Assembly (NCBI RefSeq): GCF_045679555.1
Contig: NC_092090.1
Coordinates: 29,079,702-29,143,701, forward strand
DNA: 64,000 nt
Direction: 5' to 3'
From: Salvelinus alpinus
Taxonomy: Eukaryota > Chordata > Actinopteri > Salmoniformes > Salmonidae
Shown: positions 1 through 16,100 of the stretch, piece after piece
Layout: the number at the start of each line of letters is the position of its first letter
How positions within the stretch are numbered: position 1 is the stretch's first letter
Notes under the pieces: model-generated
Seen by the model: the letters and a program-made list of their open reading frames with translations, nothing else
The model's database searches: none
Told to the model about the DNA's origin: nothing
Program-made: the position numbers and the translations under genes

Positions 1-2832
1 GAGGCATCAAAGCCAAAGGAACTGAGTAACATTAAGAAATGCTATAGATGGAAGGAATGCAGTTTGGAAACCTACCAAAAAACAATTAGGCAACAGCAAA
101 TTCAATCCCTTTTAGACAACTTCCTGGGTAAAATGTTCCACTGCAATAGTGAAGGTGTAAACTTGGCAGTAGAAAATCTTAACAGTATATTTGACCTCTC
201 AGCTTCCCTATCAAATCTAAAAATCTCAAATAGAAAACCGAAGAAAATGAACAACAATGACAAATGGTTTGATAAAGAATGCAAAAATCTAAGAAATAAA
301 TTGAGAAACCTGTCCAACCAAAAACATAGAGACCCGGAAAAACCTGAGTCTACGCCTTCACTATGGTGAATCACTAAACCAATACAGAAATACACTACGG
401 AAAAAGAAGGAACAGCACGTCAGAAATCAGCTCAATGTAATTGAAGACTCCATAGACTCTAACCAATTCTGGGAAAATTGGAAAACACTAAACAAACAAC
501 AACACGAAGAATTATCTATCCAAAATGGAGATGTATGGGTAAACCACTTCTCCAATCTTTTTGGCTCTATAACAAAGAATAAAGAGCAAAAACATATACA
601 TGATCAAATACAAATCCTAGAATCAACTATTAAAGACTACCAGAACCCACTGGATTCTCCAATTACCTTGAATGAGTTACAGGACAAAATAAAAACCCTC
701 CAACCCAAAAAGGCCTGTGGTGTTGATGGTATCCTTAATGAAATGATCAAATATACAGACAACAAATTCCAATTGGCTATACTAAAACTCTTTAACATCG
801 TCCTTAGCTCTGGCATCTTCCCCAATATTTGGAACCAAGGACTGATCACCCCAATCCACAAAAGTGGAGACAAATTTGACCCCAATAACTACCGTGGAAT
901 ATGCGTCAACAGTAACCTTGGGAAAATCCTCTGCATTATCATTAACAGCAGACTCGTACATTTCCTCAATGAAAACAATGTACTGAGCAAATGTCAAATT
1001 GGCTTTTTACCAAATTACCGTACAACAGACCATGTATTCACCCTACACACCCTAATTGACAACCAAACAAACCAAAACAAAGGCAAAGTCTTTTCATGCT
1101 TTGTTGATTTCAAAAAAGCCTTCGACTCAATTTGGCATGAGGGTCTGCTATACAAATTGATGGAAAGTGGTGTTGGGGGTAAAACATACGACATTATAAA
1201 ATCCATGTACACAAACAACAAGTGTGCGGTTAAAATTGGCAAAAAACACACACATTTCTTCACACAGGGTCGTGGGGTGAGACAGGGATGCAGCTTAAGC
1301 CCCACCCTCTTCAACATATATATCAACGAATTGGCGCGGGCACTAGAACAGTCTGCAGCACCCGGTCTCACCCTACTAGAATCCGAAGTCAAATGTCTAC
1401 TGTTTGCTGATGATCTGGTGCTTCTGTCACCAACCAAGGAGGGCCTACAGCAGCACCTAGATCTTCTGTACAGATTCTGTCAGACCTGGGCCCTGACAGT
1501 AAATCTCAGTAAGACCAAAATAATGGTGTTCCAAAAAAGGTCCAGTCACCAGGACCACAAATTCCATCTAGACACCGTTGCCCTAGAGCACACAAAAAAC
1601 TATACATACCTCGGCCTAAACATCAGCACCACAGGTAACTTCCACAAAGCTGTGAACGATCTGAGAGACAAGGCAAGAAGGGCCTTCTATGCCATCAAAA
1701 GGAACATAAATTTCAACATACCAATTAGGATCTGGCTAAAAATACTTGAATCAGTCATAGAGCCCATTGCCCTTTATGGTTGTGAGGTCTGGGGTCCGCT
1801 CACCAACCAAGATTTCACAAAATGGGACAAACACCAAATTGAGACTCTGCATGCAGAATTCTGCCAAAATATCCTCCGTGTACAACGTAGAACACCAAAT
1901 AATGCATGCAGAGCAGAATTAGGCTGATACCCACTAATTATCAAAATCCAGAAAAGAGACGTTAAATTCTACAACCACCTAAAAGGAAGCGATTCCCAAA
2001 CCTTCCATAACAAAGCCATCACCTACAGAGAGATGAACCTGGAGAAGAGTCCCCTAAGCAAGCTGGTCCTAGGGCTCTGTTCACAAACACAAACACACCC
2101 CACAGAGCCCCAGGACAACAGCACAATTAGACCCAACCAAATCATGAGAAAACAAAAAGATAATTACTTGACACATTGGAAAGAATTAACAAAAAAACAG
2201 AGCAAACTAGAATGCTATTTGGCCCTAAACAGAGAGTACACAGTGGCAGAATACCTGACCACTGTGACTGACCCAAACTTAAGGAAAGCTTTGACTATGT
2301 ACAGACTCAGTGAGCATAGCCTTGCTATTGAGAAAGGCCGCCGTAGGCAGACATGGCTCTCAAGAGAAGACAGGCTATGTGCACACTGCCCACAAAATGA
2401 GGTGGAAACTGAGCTGCACTTCCTAACCTCCTGCCCAATGTATGACCATATTAGAGAGACATATTTCCCTCAGATTACACAGATCCACAAAGAATTTGAA
2501 AACAAATCCAATTTTGATAAACTCCCATATCTACTGGGAGAAATTCCACAGTGTGCCATCACAGCAGCAAGATTTGTGACTAAAAATAAATACAACCCAT
2601 ATTTATGCTTATTTATTTTAACTTGTGTGCTTTAACCATTTGTACATTCTTACAACACTGTATATATATAATATAACATTTGTAATGTCTTTATTGTTTT
2701 GAAACTTCTGTATGTGTAATGTTTACTGTTAATTTGTATTGTTTATTTCACTTTTGTATAATATCTACCTCACTTGCTTTGGCAATGTTAACACATGTTT
2801 CCCATGCCAATAAAGCCCCTTGAATTGAATTG
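1..2832 (+). mobile_element. Nimb/I-clade-like LINE, 5' cut by the window edge, decayed
   Basis: Encodes a non-LTR reverse transcriptase in forward direction: a linker region (64-369), then an RT with ACGVDGILNEMIK, FVDFKKAFDSIWH, GVRQGCSLSPTLFNIYINEL and the catalytic FADD box (LLFADDLVLLSP) in the frame 668-1927, followed by a C-terminal region with a CxxC-type knuckle (LCAHCPQNEVETELHFLTSC) up to 2635. The frame is broken by one frameshift near 345 and one in-frame TGA at 1925-1927; the same frame continues past that stop. The 3' UTR ends with AATAAAGCCCC and a short TTGAA tandem tail, typical of I-group elements. Clade assignment is from memory of fish elements. Confidence 0.85.
668..2635 (+). 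pseudogene. LINE reverse transcriptase ORF with one internal stop
   Basis: RT domain with fingers, palm (FADD) and thumb, then C-terminal region. A TGA at 1925 follows CRAELG and the frame resumes at YPLIIKIQKRD. A CGA-to-TGA change is the simplest cause. Not expected to make active protein. Confidence 0.8.
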
Positions 2833-2833
2833 A

Positions 2834-5405
<2,572 letters not shown>

Positions 5406-5410
5406 TGAAT

Positions 5411-5771
5411 TGTCACACTCTGACCTTAGAGATCCTTTTTATGTCTCTATTTTGGTTTGGTCAGGGTGTGAGTTGGGGTGGGCATTCTATGTTTTGTGTT
5501 TCTATGATTTTCTATTTCTATGTTTTGGCCGGGTATGGTTCTCAATCAGGGACAGCTGTCTATCGTTGTCTCTGATTGGGAACCATACTTAGGTAGCTCT
5601 TTTTTCCACCTGTGTTTGTGGGAAGTTGACTTTGTTTAGGGCACATTGCCTTTGATCATCACGGTTTGTTTTGTATTGTTTATTGTTTTGTCGGCGTCAT
5701 TTGAGTTAATAAAGAGAAAATGTACACTCACCACGCTGCACCTTGGTCCGCTCCTTTCAACAGCCGTGACA
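5411..5771 (+). mobile_element. solo LTR (copy 1)
   Basis: A 361-bp unit beginning TGTCACACTCTGACC and ending GTGACA, flanked by a perfect 5-bp target duplication TGAAT (5406-5410 and 5772-5776). It includes an AATAAAG signal near 5710. A relative lies at 33033-33396. No internal retroelement genes are present, so it is a solo LTR left by LTR-LTR recombination. Confidence 0.88.
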
Positions 5772-5776
5772 TGAAT

Positions 5777-6501
5777 ACCAAGCATCACAAACATACATCA
5801 ACTACATAAAACAGACAGAGAGCTGACAAACTGCACTTAGACAAAGGACAGTACGGTTTTTACAGAGGTTATAGATGTAAAACACCATAAAATGGTTCTT
5901 CTCTTTTATCCTATTGGACAATTGTGCACAACAATAAAAACCGGTTAAGGTTACACATAAGCAGACCACATCACACCGTATGGTGAATCACTTGAGCCCT
6001 AGCCTTGGCCCCTTTTGCGATACAAACTGCTATAAGTGAGCCTATAGGGGAATTAGGGCCATGAAGGATTGCGCTTCCGGGACATTTTCATATCCTAGAG
6101 CAAGAAAGTAACATGTAATAATAGTGGTTGACACAGCCACAGTGCCCATCTCAGCCTGACCCCTTATAACTCACAGGCCTGGTATACAGTCCCTCCAGGA
6201 GAAAAGTTAGGGACTGCAGCACGGGGGCTAAGCCTGGTCAGGTCAGGCCAGGCTGGGGGAATGGCCATATGGAGAACAAGGCCATGACACAGAGTGAAGG
6301 TCTCACCCTCTAACCCTCACAATAAAGTTAGCTAGCTAAATAATGGGGCCCTGTGTAGTTTTGTGAAAATCATCAGTGTAAAGACTAACGAGTGTTAGAG
6401 GGTGAAATGTTGAGTGTGTAAAGCAGAGGGAACCATGTCTCTATGGAGAGAACCGTTATAGATGAGGGATATCCTTTTGTATGCTAGTTTATAGTGTAGA
6501 C
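5777..6501. other. no gene recognised
   Basis: Non-coding sequence between a solo LTR and a MITE, without clear repeat identity. Confidence 0.4.
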
Positions 6502-6682
6502 AGTCCACAAGAGGCTGGTGAAGGGAGGACGGCTCATAATAATGGCTGGAATGGAGTGAATGGAATGGTATTAAAACATATAGAAACCATGTGTTTGATG
6601 TGTTTGATATTATTCCATTAATTCCGTTCCAGCCATTACAACGAACCGTCCTCCCCAGTTATTGTGCCACCAGTCATCTGAC
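6502..6682. mobile_element. hAT-like MITE, copy 1 (degenerate)
   Basis: Inverted-repeat element with the core GGAGGACGGCTCATAATAAT at one end and the complementary GTCCTCCCC at the other, the same family as 6856-7032 and 63322-63489. The ends are eroded and no target duplication is visible. Confidence 0.75.
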
Positions 6683-6855
6683 ACATACGGAACCCAGGAG
6701 AATGAAACAAAATCCTCAAATGTGCTCCATCCATACAGTTTTATTGGCTAAACTTGAAATAATTATAATGTGTGAACAATTATAACGGGACCATGTTTTC
6801 TTGCATTGGAAGAATGTTTACATTCCAATATCCTATCCCCTGTGAGCATGCGTAT

Positions 6856-7032
6856 CAGTGGAGGCTGCTGAGGGGAGGACGGCTCATAATAATGGCTGGA
6901 ACGGAGCAAATGGAATGGCATCAAACACATGGAAACCATGTGATTGATGTATTTGATACCCTTCCACCAATGCCATTCCAGCCATTACCACAAGCCCGTC
7001 CTCCCCAATTAAGTTGCCACCAACCTCCTGTG
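6856..7032. mobile_element. hAT-like MITE, copy 2
   Basis: 177-bp palindromic element starting CAGTGGAGG and ending CCTCCTGTG. Flanks ATGCGTAT (6848-6855) and ATGTGTAT (7033-7040) match at 7 of 8 bases, as expected for a hAT 8-bp target duplication. It ends close to candidate lrrc49 exon 13. Confidence 0.85.
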
Positions 7033-7064
7033 ATGTGTATGTATTCCTGGGTGTGGTGTAGTAC

Positions 7065-7164
7065 CAACTTGGGGTCTCGAGGACTGTTGGGGCGACTGGT
7101 GGAGCGTATCCGGGTCTCACTGCCCCCTGTTGGCCTGTCCGGAGCCGACAGCGGACTCACCCGT
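7065..7164 (-). CDS. lrrc49: candidate lrrc49 exon 13
   Basis: Good acceptor (TTTTCTGTTCTGCCAG) whose phase completes the Arg codon left by exon 12. Open frame reading [14 protein letters not shown] and [11 protein letters not shown], Ser/Pro-rich like the linker in human LRRC49. The proposed donor GTACTA (7064-7059) resembles the exon 3 donor. There is no strong homology and a MITE begins 33 nt further on, so this is tentative. Confidence 0.45.
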
Positions 7165-10100
7165 CTGGCAGAACAGAAAACATATTATGTATACCTCTAT
7201 AACAGTCCTGCAACTATAACTACTGTCTTCCAGAGCCCAAAGTTCCACCCCTATGCACGGCCCCTCCCCCCTAACGTTACCTGAGCTGCTCATCCGGAGA
7301 AGGTTCCAGTGCAAGGCCATTGGTCTGGGCGGGACTGTGGGCGGGGCTTGCCTCAGGGCTGATTTCCTCCTTGGCTCCGTTCTGAGCCGGGAGCTCCAGG
7401 CAGGCCCTGACCCCCTCCCACTGCAGTGCTGCATTACGGATGGCCAAACGCCGCTTCTCCTGCACACACACATAAACGCACGCAGACAGGCACACACACG
7501 ATCACACATGCATGCACACACACACACACGTGCGCACACAGGGAACAGAGGAGGGTTCAGTTGGTATTGGTCCTCAGAAGGGCACACAGAGGACAGGATG
7601 ATATTATGAAACTGAAATCTCTCTCCTGCTACAGCCTACAGACAAAGACATTCCACCTACCTTGCTTGTCACTGAGGAGTCCTGAGACTTGAGTCCAAGT
7701 TGAGTGTAGAACTGCTGAGGCGCAACATGAGCAGGACTCTATCAACACAAATACACATGTACTGTTTATCTTCAAAAAAGAAAACTTCAAATGTTATTCT
7801 AACTGATAGACTGTCACTTAGCTTACATTACTTACAAACATGGCTATCTTACCAATACCTAGTCTCCCAGAGTTACAAAGGCTCTGTCTGTAATAACAAG
7901 GTACAATTTGTGTGTGCTGTACTGTATTTGCCCCATATCTCTCAACAACCTGTCTCAGCATTACTGCGGCAGCTGAATCCGTGTTGACTGTAGCAGAGGC
8001 AGCAGCAGTAGTTCTGTGCCACCCCCACCCTGCAGCAAGGAAGAATGCAGCTATCTCTCTCTCTTTCGATTTCATAATATTTTTGCCTTTATTCAGTTCA
8101 GTTTTGATACGCACAGGTATGGAATGGAATGCTCCACTCCCACACACAGGGGACGGCTGGCAAACAGGATAGATAGTCGATCATTCTGAGACTACATGAA
8201 CCCTCACAGAGCATTCCATTTATACATTTTTCCTCAACTAGCTCAATTGGATTACACAGAGGCAATTAAACTTCCTTCAGAACCCTTTCTGATCTCTCAG
8301 TATGGATCAGTCAATGCAGCAGGATGGCAGGAATACACACATCAATACAGTATATAATGAACAAAAATATAAACGCAACATGTAAAGTGTTGGTCCCATG
8401 TTTCATGATCTGAAATAAAAGATCCCAGAAATGTTCCATATGCACAAAAAGCTTATTTCTCTCAAATTTGTTTACATCCCTGTTAGTGAGCATTTCTCCT
8501 TTGCCAAGATAATCCATCCACCTGACAGGTGTGGCATATCAAGAAGCTGATTAAACAGCATGATCATTACACACGTGCACCTTATGCTGGGGACAATAAA
8601 AGGTCACTGTAAAATGTGCAGTTTTGTCACACAACACAATGCAACAGATGTCTTAAGTTTTGAGGGAGCATGCAATTGACATGCTGACTGCAGGAATGTC
8701 CACCAGAGCTGTTGCCAGAGAATTGATGTTCATTTCTCTACCATAAGCCATCTCTAGCGTCGTTTTAGAGAATGTGTCAGTACATCCAACCGGCCTCACA
8801 ACTGCTGACCACGTTTAACCACGCCAGGCCAGGACCTCCACATTCGGCTGAGACCAGCCGGTCGGACAGATAAAGAAACGGAGGAGTATTTCTGTCTGTA
8901 ATAAAGGCATTTTCTGGGGAAAAACTCATTCTAATTGGCTGGGCCTGGCTCCCCAGTGGGTGGGCCTATGCCCTCACAGGCCCACCCATGGTTGCGCCCC
9001 TGCCCAGTCATGTGAAATCCATAGATTAGGGTCTAATGAATTTATTTAAATTGACTGATTTCCTTATATGAATTGTAATTCAGTTAAATCGTAGAAATTG
9101 TTGCGTTTATATTTTTGTTCAGTATAGATACAGTACAGTATGCATTCTCTAACACCTACAGTAAAGTACAGATACACAATGATTGAACAAGCATGTTTTG
9201 GTCATTTGAACTGAAATCATAACCAGCCTCAAACAAAGGTTGGTGGGATCTGATATTCTACAAGAGGAACTGAGCACTTAGAAACCCTGTAGTTAGAACA
9301 GTTATTGTGAGGAACACTTAGGGAAAAGATAATGGAGAAAAAAGACAAATGACTATTGAAGTGGATTGAAAAACTTTGAGAATTGTAGCAACAGTCACTG
9401 TTATTTTAGCCCCCTTGGAAACGTAACTGTCAAAATGTAAACATTTAAAACTTTTTAAAAAAAACAGAAGACACCAAGCCAAGCTACATAAATGCTCCCA
9501 TTGATCAACTCATGGTTGGGCGGTTAATGAAATGCAGATGACTCCTCTTTACATGACAAGCGAACACCAGAGTGCATTTCAAGTAGTTAAGAATTAGTGG
9601 CCATTGAGGCGCAACCCTCAGAGCGCTTTAGGTATCATCTGAGATAACTGCTTACCGGTACCTCAGCATCAACAGAAATTGCTTACAGACATATGACAGC
9701 ATATCATACATGTTGATATACATGATTTGATACATTGTTCAACATCAAAAACTGCCCTCTCCTTAAACAATGCACTTATAGTCTAACTCCCACAACATTA
9801 GTCATCCTCATCCACTGTCTACAAGGGGTTATGCAGTGTATGTTACATGTGCAATGAGTTTAAACAAAAGCACACCTAACATCCTATTGTACTCATTATA
9901 AACCTTAATGGCTAGCAGACGATAAGCATGTTCATATTTTGACTAGTTTTGGCTCTTCATATGAATAAACAGGAAATGTTTGGGAGGTAAAAACATTTTA
10001 ACAAACAGCATTGAGGGCCAAGGAGTTTGGTTATTGTCCAAATAAGCACTTTCCACAAAGTACATCTGTATGGCTTAATTATGTTGTTGACATGCATCCG

Positions 10101-13100
10101 TCAGAAAAGCTTATATAACACATTAAAAGGCACAAAATATTTGAAATATTTGGTTAATGACTGAAACTCTCACCAGCTAGTCTGCTCAGTCCGTATCACT
10201 GACCTGTGACATTATTTGGATTCTATTTTATCATTGTGGAATTTTGCCTCTTATGTGACAATCTACCAGCTAACATCAGTTTGATGTCAGAGCAGGAGAA
10301 TATATTGGTCAGTCAACATGGCGAGATAGCTGCGATAGTAACAGTATAGTACAGTATGTTAAACACAAATATGGACAGAGAGTCAACATAAGGAAAGTCA
10401 GGTACCTTGTGCATGGCCTGCTTGTGACTCTCCCTCTTCTTCTCATCCTCCTTCCGGGCCGTGACGCAGGCCATACGTCTCTCCTCCTCCTGCAGAAAAG
10501 AGGGTCAATAACACAATCAGGGTGTCGCTCCATTCATGGACGAGACTGAATTATTCAACATGAGACAGAGGCACAGTCAGAATAATGTATGTTATGTCAG
10601 CTGCAGGTTTTCCCTCTGCAGGAAGGACCAGTTGGAGAGGCAGCATCTCCTGCTGCATCACAGGATTATCTGTCTGTCTGATATTCGGCTGCAGCCTCAT
10701 CTGAACTGAGCCCAGCTGTTTGGGTGTGCCAGGCAGAGCTCCCGGCATGCAATGCACCAGCAGACACAATCTGAGACTGCCAGCTGAGCTCTAGGGGATG
10801 TTTAGCACTGGCTACTCTGTGACGATTCGGCTGAGAAAGGATTCCTTGATATGGTTCACTGAAAATGCTGCAATGGCTCCAGAATCAAAGCGCTATCTTT
10901 CATACCCTTTGCAAAATGTGTTTGCTATAAGGGAAGGTCTTTTATCAAAAATACTTTGTAATAAAAAAGTTAAATCAGTATGTGAAATGTTGTATTTTTG
11001 TATTTTATTAGGATCCCTATTAGCTGCTGTAAAAGCAGCAGCTACTCTTCCTGGGGTCCACACAAAACATGAAACATAATACAGAATGACATAATACAGA
11101 ACATAAATAGACAAGAACAGCTCAAGGACAGAGCTACATACATTTTTTTAAAGGCACACGTAGCCTACATATCAATGCATACACACAAACTATCTAGGTC
11201 AAATAGAGGAGAGGCGTTGTGCCGCGAGGTGTTGCTTTATCTGTTTTCTTAAACCAGGTTTGCTGTTTATTTGAGCAATATGAGATGGAAGGAAGTTCCA
11301 GGCAATAAGGGCTCAAATCAGTTTGAGTAGAGGACCTTAAGTGCTGTCACAATTAGGCTATTTGTAATAGTATCAATAATGCATTGTCATCCTTTCCCAC
11401 TAATTAGTAGACTAGAACATCAGGTGAAATAACGCTGAAAATCTTTGGTCATTAACACTGTTAATTTCCCCCTGAACAAATCCAGTCTGTTGTGTTGACA
11501 CAGATATCCCACAAGGAGCAACGGTAACCGTTTCCTGGCATCTATTGATTCTATTCTGGCTCAAAGCAAGAGGAGTTCAGCTCCTCCACATCTGCAGCCA
11601 GCTTTAACCCTTATTTTACTCATACATTATATCTGCCTGCCTTGGCACTGACAGCAAGTATGTTATATCTCAAACTATGTTACTACCAGTCAGTGCTCAT
11701 CTGTGGAAAGTTGTACAAATCAGATTGTGATTCTGATCTCAGGAGGACTTGCCCATCCTATTGGCTGCAGGGCCATTCCTCCATATTCTAAGGGCAAGGT
11801 GTGTGTGTGGTACCTCAGGGTTCATGTAGCCTACAAGCTCAGACCTGGGTGTTGCCTGCCTGCTTAACAGCTTTCAAATGCATGAACCTCTGAACTCAAG
11901 TGTCACGTATGTATTGTGAATACAATGACATCATGTTTGACAGGCAATTCTGCTTTTATGCCTATGGATATCAAGCATGTGGTAGTGTCAAGTGTTGCTT
12001 TACAGAATCCTTGCAGTATTTACAAGCCAAGGCCAAAATGCAGTATTTACAAGCCAATGTGTTGTTATGCCTTGCATGACTACTGAAAATACACACAAAA
12101 ACACAACCACAGCCACGCAAACTCAACCACATACAAGAATACAGACACACACACCCACCGAGCGTATGTCTTACCGTGACACGTTTCATGTCCAGCTGTC
12201 TGAGTTGAAGCACACAGCGCAGGGCGGCCTGCTTGTACCATGTCTCCAGGGCTACTGGGTTCCCATCCAGGGTGAGCTCAGAAAGGGAGCAAGACTCTCC
12301 CAGGCAGGCTAGCTCATCAAAACTACACACAGAGTGAGAAAACACACACCACACAGGTCATTAACAACTATCAATGGGACAAATACTATATCAAATCAAA
12401 CCAAATTTTGTTTGTCACATGCGCCAAATACAACAGGTGTAGACTTACCGTAAAATGCTTACTTACAAGCACTTAACCAACAATGCAGTTTTAAGAAAAT
12501 AGAGTTAAGAAAATATTTACTAAATAAACTAAAGTAAAAAAAATGTTTAAGTAACACAATAAAATAACAATAATGTGGCTATATATACACGGGGTACCGG
12601 TACCGAGTCAATGTGCAGGGGTACAGGTTAGTCAAGTTAATTTGTACATGTAGGTAGGGGTAAAGTGACTATGCATTAATAATAAACAGCGAGTAGCAGC
12701 AGTGTACAAACAAAAGGTGGGGGGGGTGTCAAGCAAATAGTTCGGGTAGTTCGGGTAGGTGGGGGGGGGTAGAAGCTGTTAAGGAGCCTTTTGGACCTAG
12801 ATTTGGCACTCCGGTACCGCTTGCTGTGCGATAGCTGAGAGAACAGTCTATGACTTGGGTGACTGGAGTCTTTGACAATTTTTTGGTCTTTCTTCAGACA
12901 TTTTTGGGGCTGCTGAGTGGCACAGCAGTCTAAGGCACTGCATCTCAGTGCTTGAGGCGTCACTACAGACACCTTGGTTCGAATCCAGGCTGTATCACAA
13001 CCGGTCGTGATTGGGAGTCCCATAGGGCGGCGCACAATTGGCCCAGTGTCGTCCGTATTTGGGCGGTGTAGGCCGTCATGATTAATAGGAATTTGTTCTT

Positions 13101-16100
13101 AACTGACAAGCCTAGCTAAATAAAGGTTAAATAAAAAAATTATATATAGGTCCTGGATGGCAGGAAGCTTGGCCCCAGTGATGTACTGGGCTGTACGCAC
13201 TACCCTCTGTAGCGCCTTACGGTCAGATGCCGAGCTGTTGCCATACCAGGCGCTGATGCAACTATATGTTAATATAATGAGTAATTCACTTAGAAAAGCT
13301 CCCCCAACCTCAATTTTTGTTGAATTAACCTTATAATCCATAGGTCGACACTACCACCAGGGAACACGGCCCGTATTCACAAAGAGTCTCAGATTAGGAA
13401 TGCTGATCTAGGATCAGGTCCCCCTAGTCCATATAATCTTATTATGGCAAAATGGATTCAATATTAGCTCTCCTACCCTAAGACCCTTTTTGAATACCCA
13501 GGGCCCAGAACTCAACAAAAAGAAAACATGGAAACGTGCTAATTGGGCCTGGGACTGGCAGTGGAAGAGGGCATTGAAAGCAACAGACATGGCCTGGGGC
13601 TGGGTGAACAGAGTTTTAGATGGGAAGACAATAACTAGGCTAAACAGGGTGGTAGGTAGCCAAGCTAACTAGGGTGGCAGGTGACCTAGCGGTTAGGAAC
13701 GTTGGGCCACTGAACGAATGGTCGCTGGTTCAAATCCCTGAGCTGACTAGGTGAAAATAATCGGTCTATGTGCCCTTGAGCAAGACACCTAATCCTAATT
13801 GCTCCTGTAAATCACTCTGAATAAGAACGTCTGCTCAATGACAAAAATGGAAATGTAATGTAAACAGTAGGTTCACCACAAATGTGAATATAAATAGTGT
13901 TCTGGGCACTGTTTGCAGAGAGGACTTCTGATCGGCCTAATTTCAGAATTCCTGACATTTAATCCTAGTAAAAATTCCCTTCTTAGGTCAGTTAGGATCA
14001 CCACTTTATTTTAAGATTGTGAAATGTCAGAATAATAGTAGAGAGAATGATTTATTTCAGCTTTAATTTAATTTCTTTCTTTCACAATCCCAGTGGGTCA
14101 GAAGTTTACATACACTCAATTAGTATTTGGCAGCATTGCCTTTAAATTGCTTAACTTGGGTCAAACGTTTCGGGTAGCCTTCCACAAGCTTCCCACAATA
14201 AATTGGGAGAATTTTGGCCCATTCCTCCTGACAGAGCTGGTGTAACTGAGTCAGGTTTGTAGGCCTCCTTGCTCGCACGTGTTTTTTTCAGTTCTGCCCA
14301 CAAATGTTCTATATGATTGAGGTCATGGCTTTGTGATGGCCACTACAATATCTTGACTTTGTTGTCCTTAAGCCATTTTGCCACAACTTTGGAAGTATGC
14401 GTGGGGTCATTGTCCATTTGGAAGACCCTTTTGCAACCAAGCTTTAACTTCCTGACTGATGTCTTGAGATGTTGCTTCAATATATCCACATCATTTTCCT
14501 CCCTCATGATGCCATCTATTTTGTGAAGTGCACCAGTCCCTCCTGCAGAAAAGCACCCCCACAACATGATGCTGCCACCCCCGTGCGTCAGGGTTGGAAT
14601 GTTGTTTTTCTGCTTGCAAGCCACCCCCTTTTTCCTCCAAACATAACGATGGTCATTATGGCCAAACAGTTCTATTTTTGTTTCATCAGACCAGAGGACA
14701 TTGCTCCAAAAAGTACCATCTTTGTCCCCATGTGCAGTTTCAAAATGTAGTCTGGCTTTTTTATGGTGGTTTTGGAGCAGTGGCTTCTTCCTTGCTGAGT
14801 GGACTTCAAGTTATGTCAATATAGGACTTGTTTTACTGTGGATATGGATACTTTTGTACCTGTTTCCTCCAGCATCTTCACAAAGTCCTTTGCTGTTGTT
14901 CTGGGATTGATTTGCACTTTTCGCACCAAAGTACGTTCATCTCTAGGAGACAAAACCCATCTCCTTCCTGAGCGGTATGACGGCTGCGTGGTCCCATGGT
15001 GTTTATACTTGCGTACTGTTGTTTGTACAGATGAACGTGGTACCTTCAGGCGTTTGGAAATGGCTCCCAAGGATGAACCAGACTTGTGAAGGTCTACAAT
15101 TGTTTTCTGAGGTCTTGGCTGATTTCTTTTAATTTTCCCATAATGTCAATCAAGCAAAGAGGCACTGAGTTTGAAGGTAGCCTTGAAATACATCCACATG
15201 GACACCTCTAATTGACTCAAATGATGTCAATTAGCCTAGCTGAAGCTTCTAAAATCATGACATCATTTTCTGGAATTTTCCAAGCTGTTTAAAGGCACAG
15301 TCAACTTAGTGTATGTAAACTTCTGACCCACTGGAATTGTGATACAGTGAAGTATAAGTGAAATAATCTGTCTGTAAACAATTGTTGGAAAAATTACTTG
15401 TGTCATGCACAAAGTAGATGTCCTAACCGACTTGCCAAAACTATAGTTTGTTAACAAGAAATTTGTGGAGTGGTTGAAAAACAAGTTTTAATGACTCCAA
15501 CCTAAGTGTATGTAAACTTCCGACTTCAACTGTATATAAGCTTTATGTTTGGGCAAGGCAGGGTTTAAATTATTTATTTACTGCCTAAAACAGAGTGGGC
15601 TAGCAAGAGCTGCCATGAGAAATGAATCACATCAGAAGTCAACTGTGGCCCTCTGGACTGGCAACACTGTCTTATTAAATCAGGATTTCACCGTTTTCAC
15701 AGGCAGAGACAGTGCTAGTTCAGAATTCAGCCTCTGTCCTCCTGACTGAACTCAATGACAACTCCACTGTTTATATAAGGCTAAGGGAGGCAAAAGGCAA
15801 AGCCAAAAACCACACAAGGAAAAAAGAACAGGGGTTTGAAAACACTCTCTCCACAGTAACAAAACAGACTTTCCATTCATGAGACACGCCGACATACCAT
15901 CTCTTAGCAACCCAGTAGTACAGTAGGTTGTTAGTCACTGGGGTAGGGAGAGACTGCCCACCCCAGCAGTACAGTAGGTTATTAGCCACTGGGAAAGGGA
16001 GAGACTGCCCACCTCAGCAGTCATTCAGTGTGTGCTCAGAGAGAGAGAGACCAGGCAGTATGGGTCCTCCTCTGCAGCAGAGGCCAGGCCTAGCCCTGAG

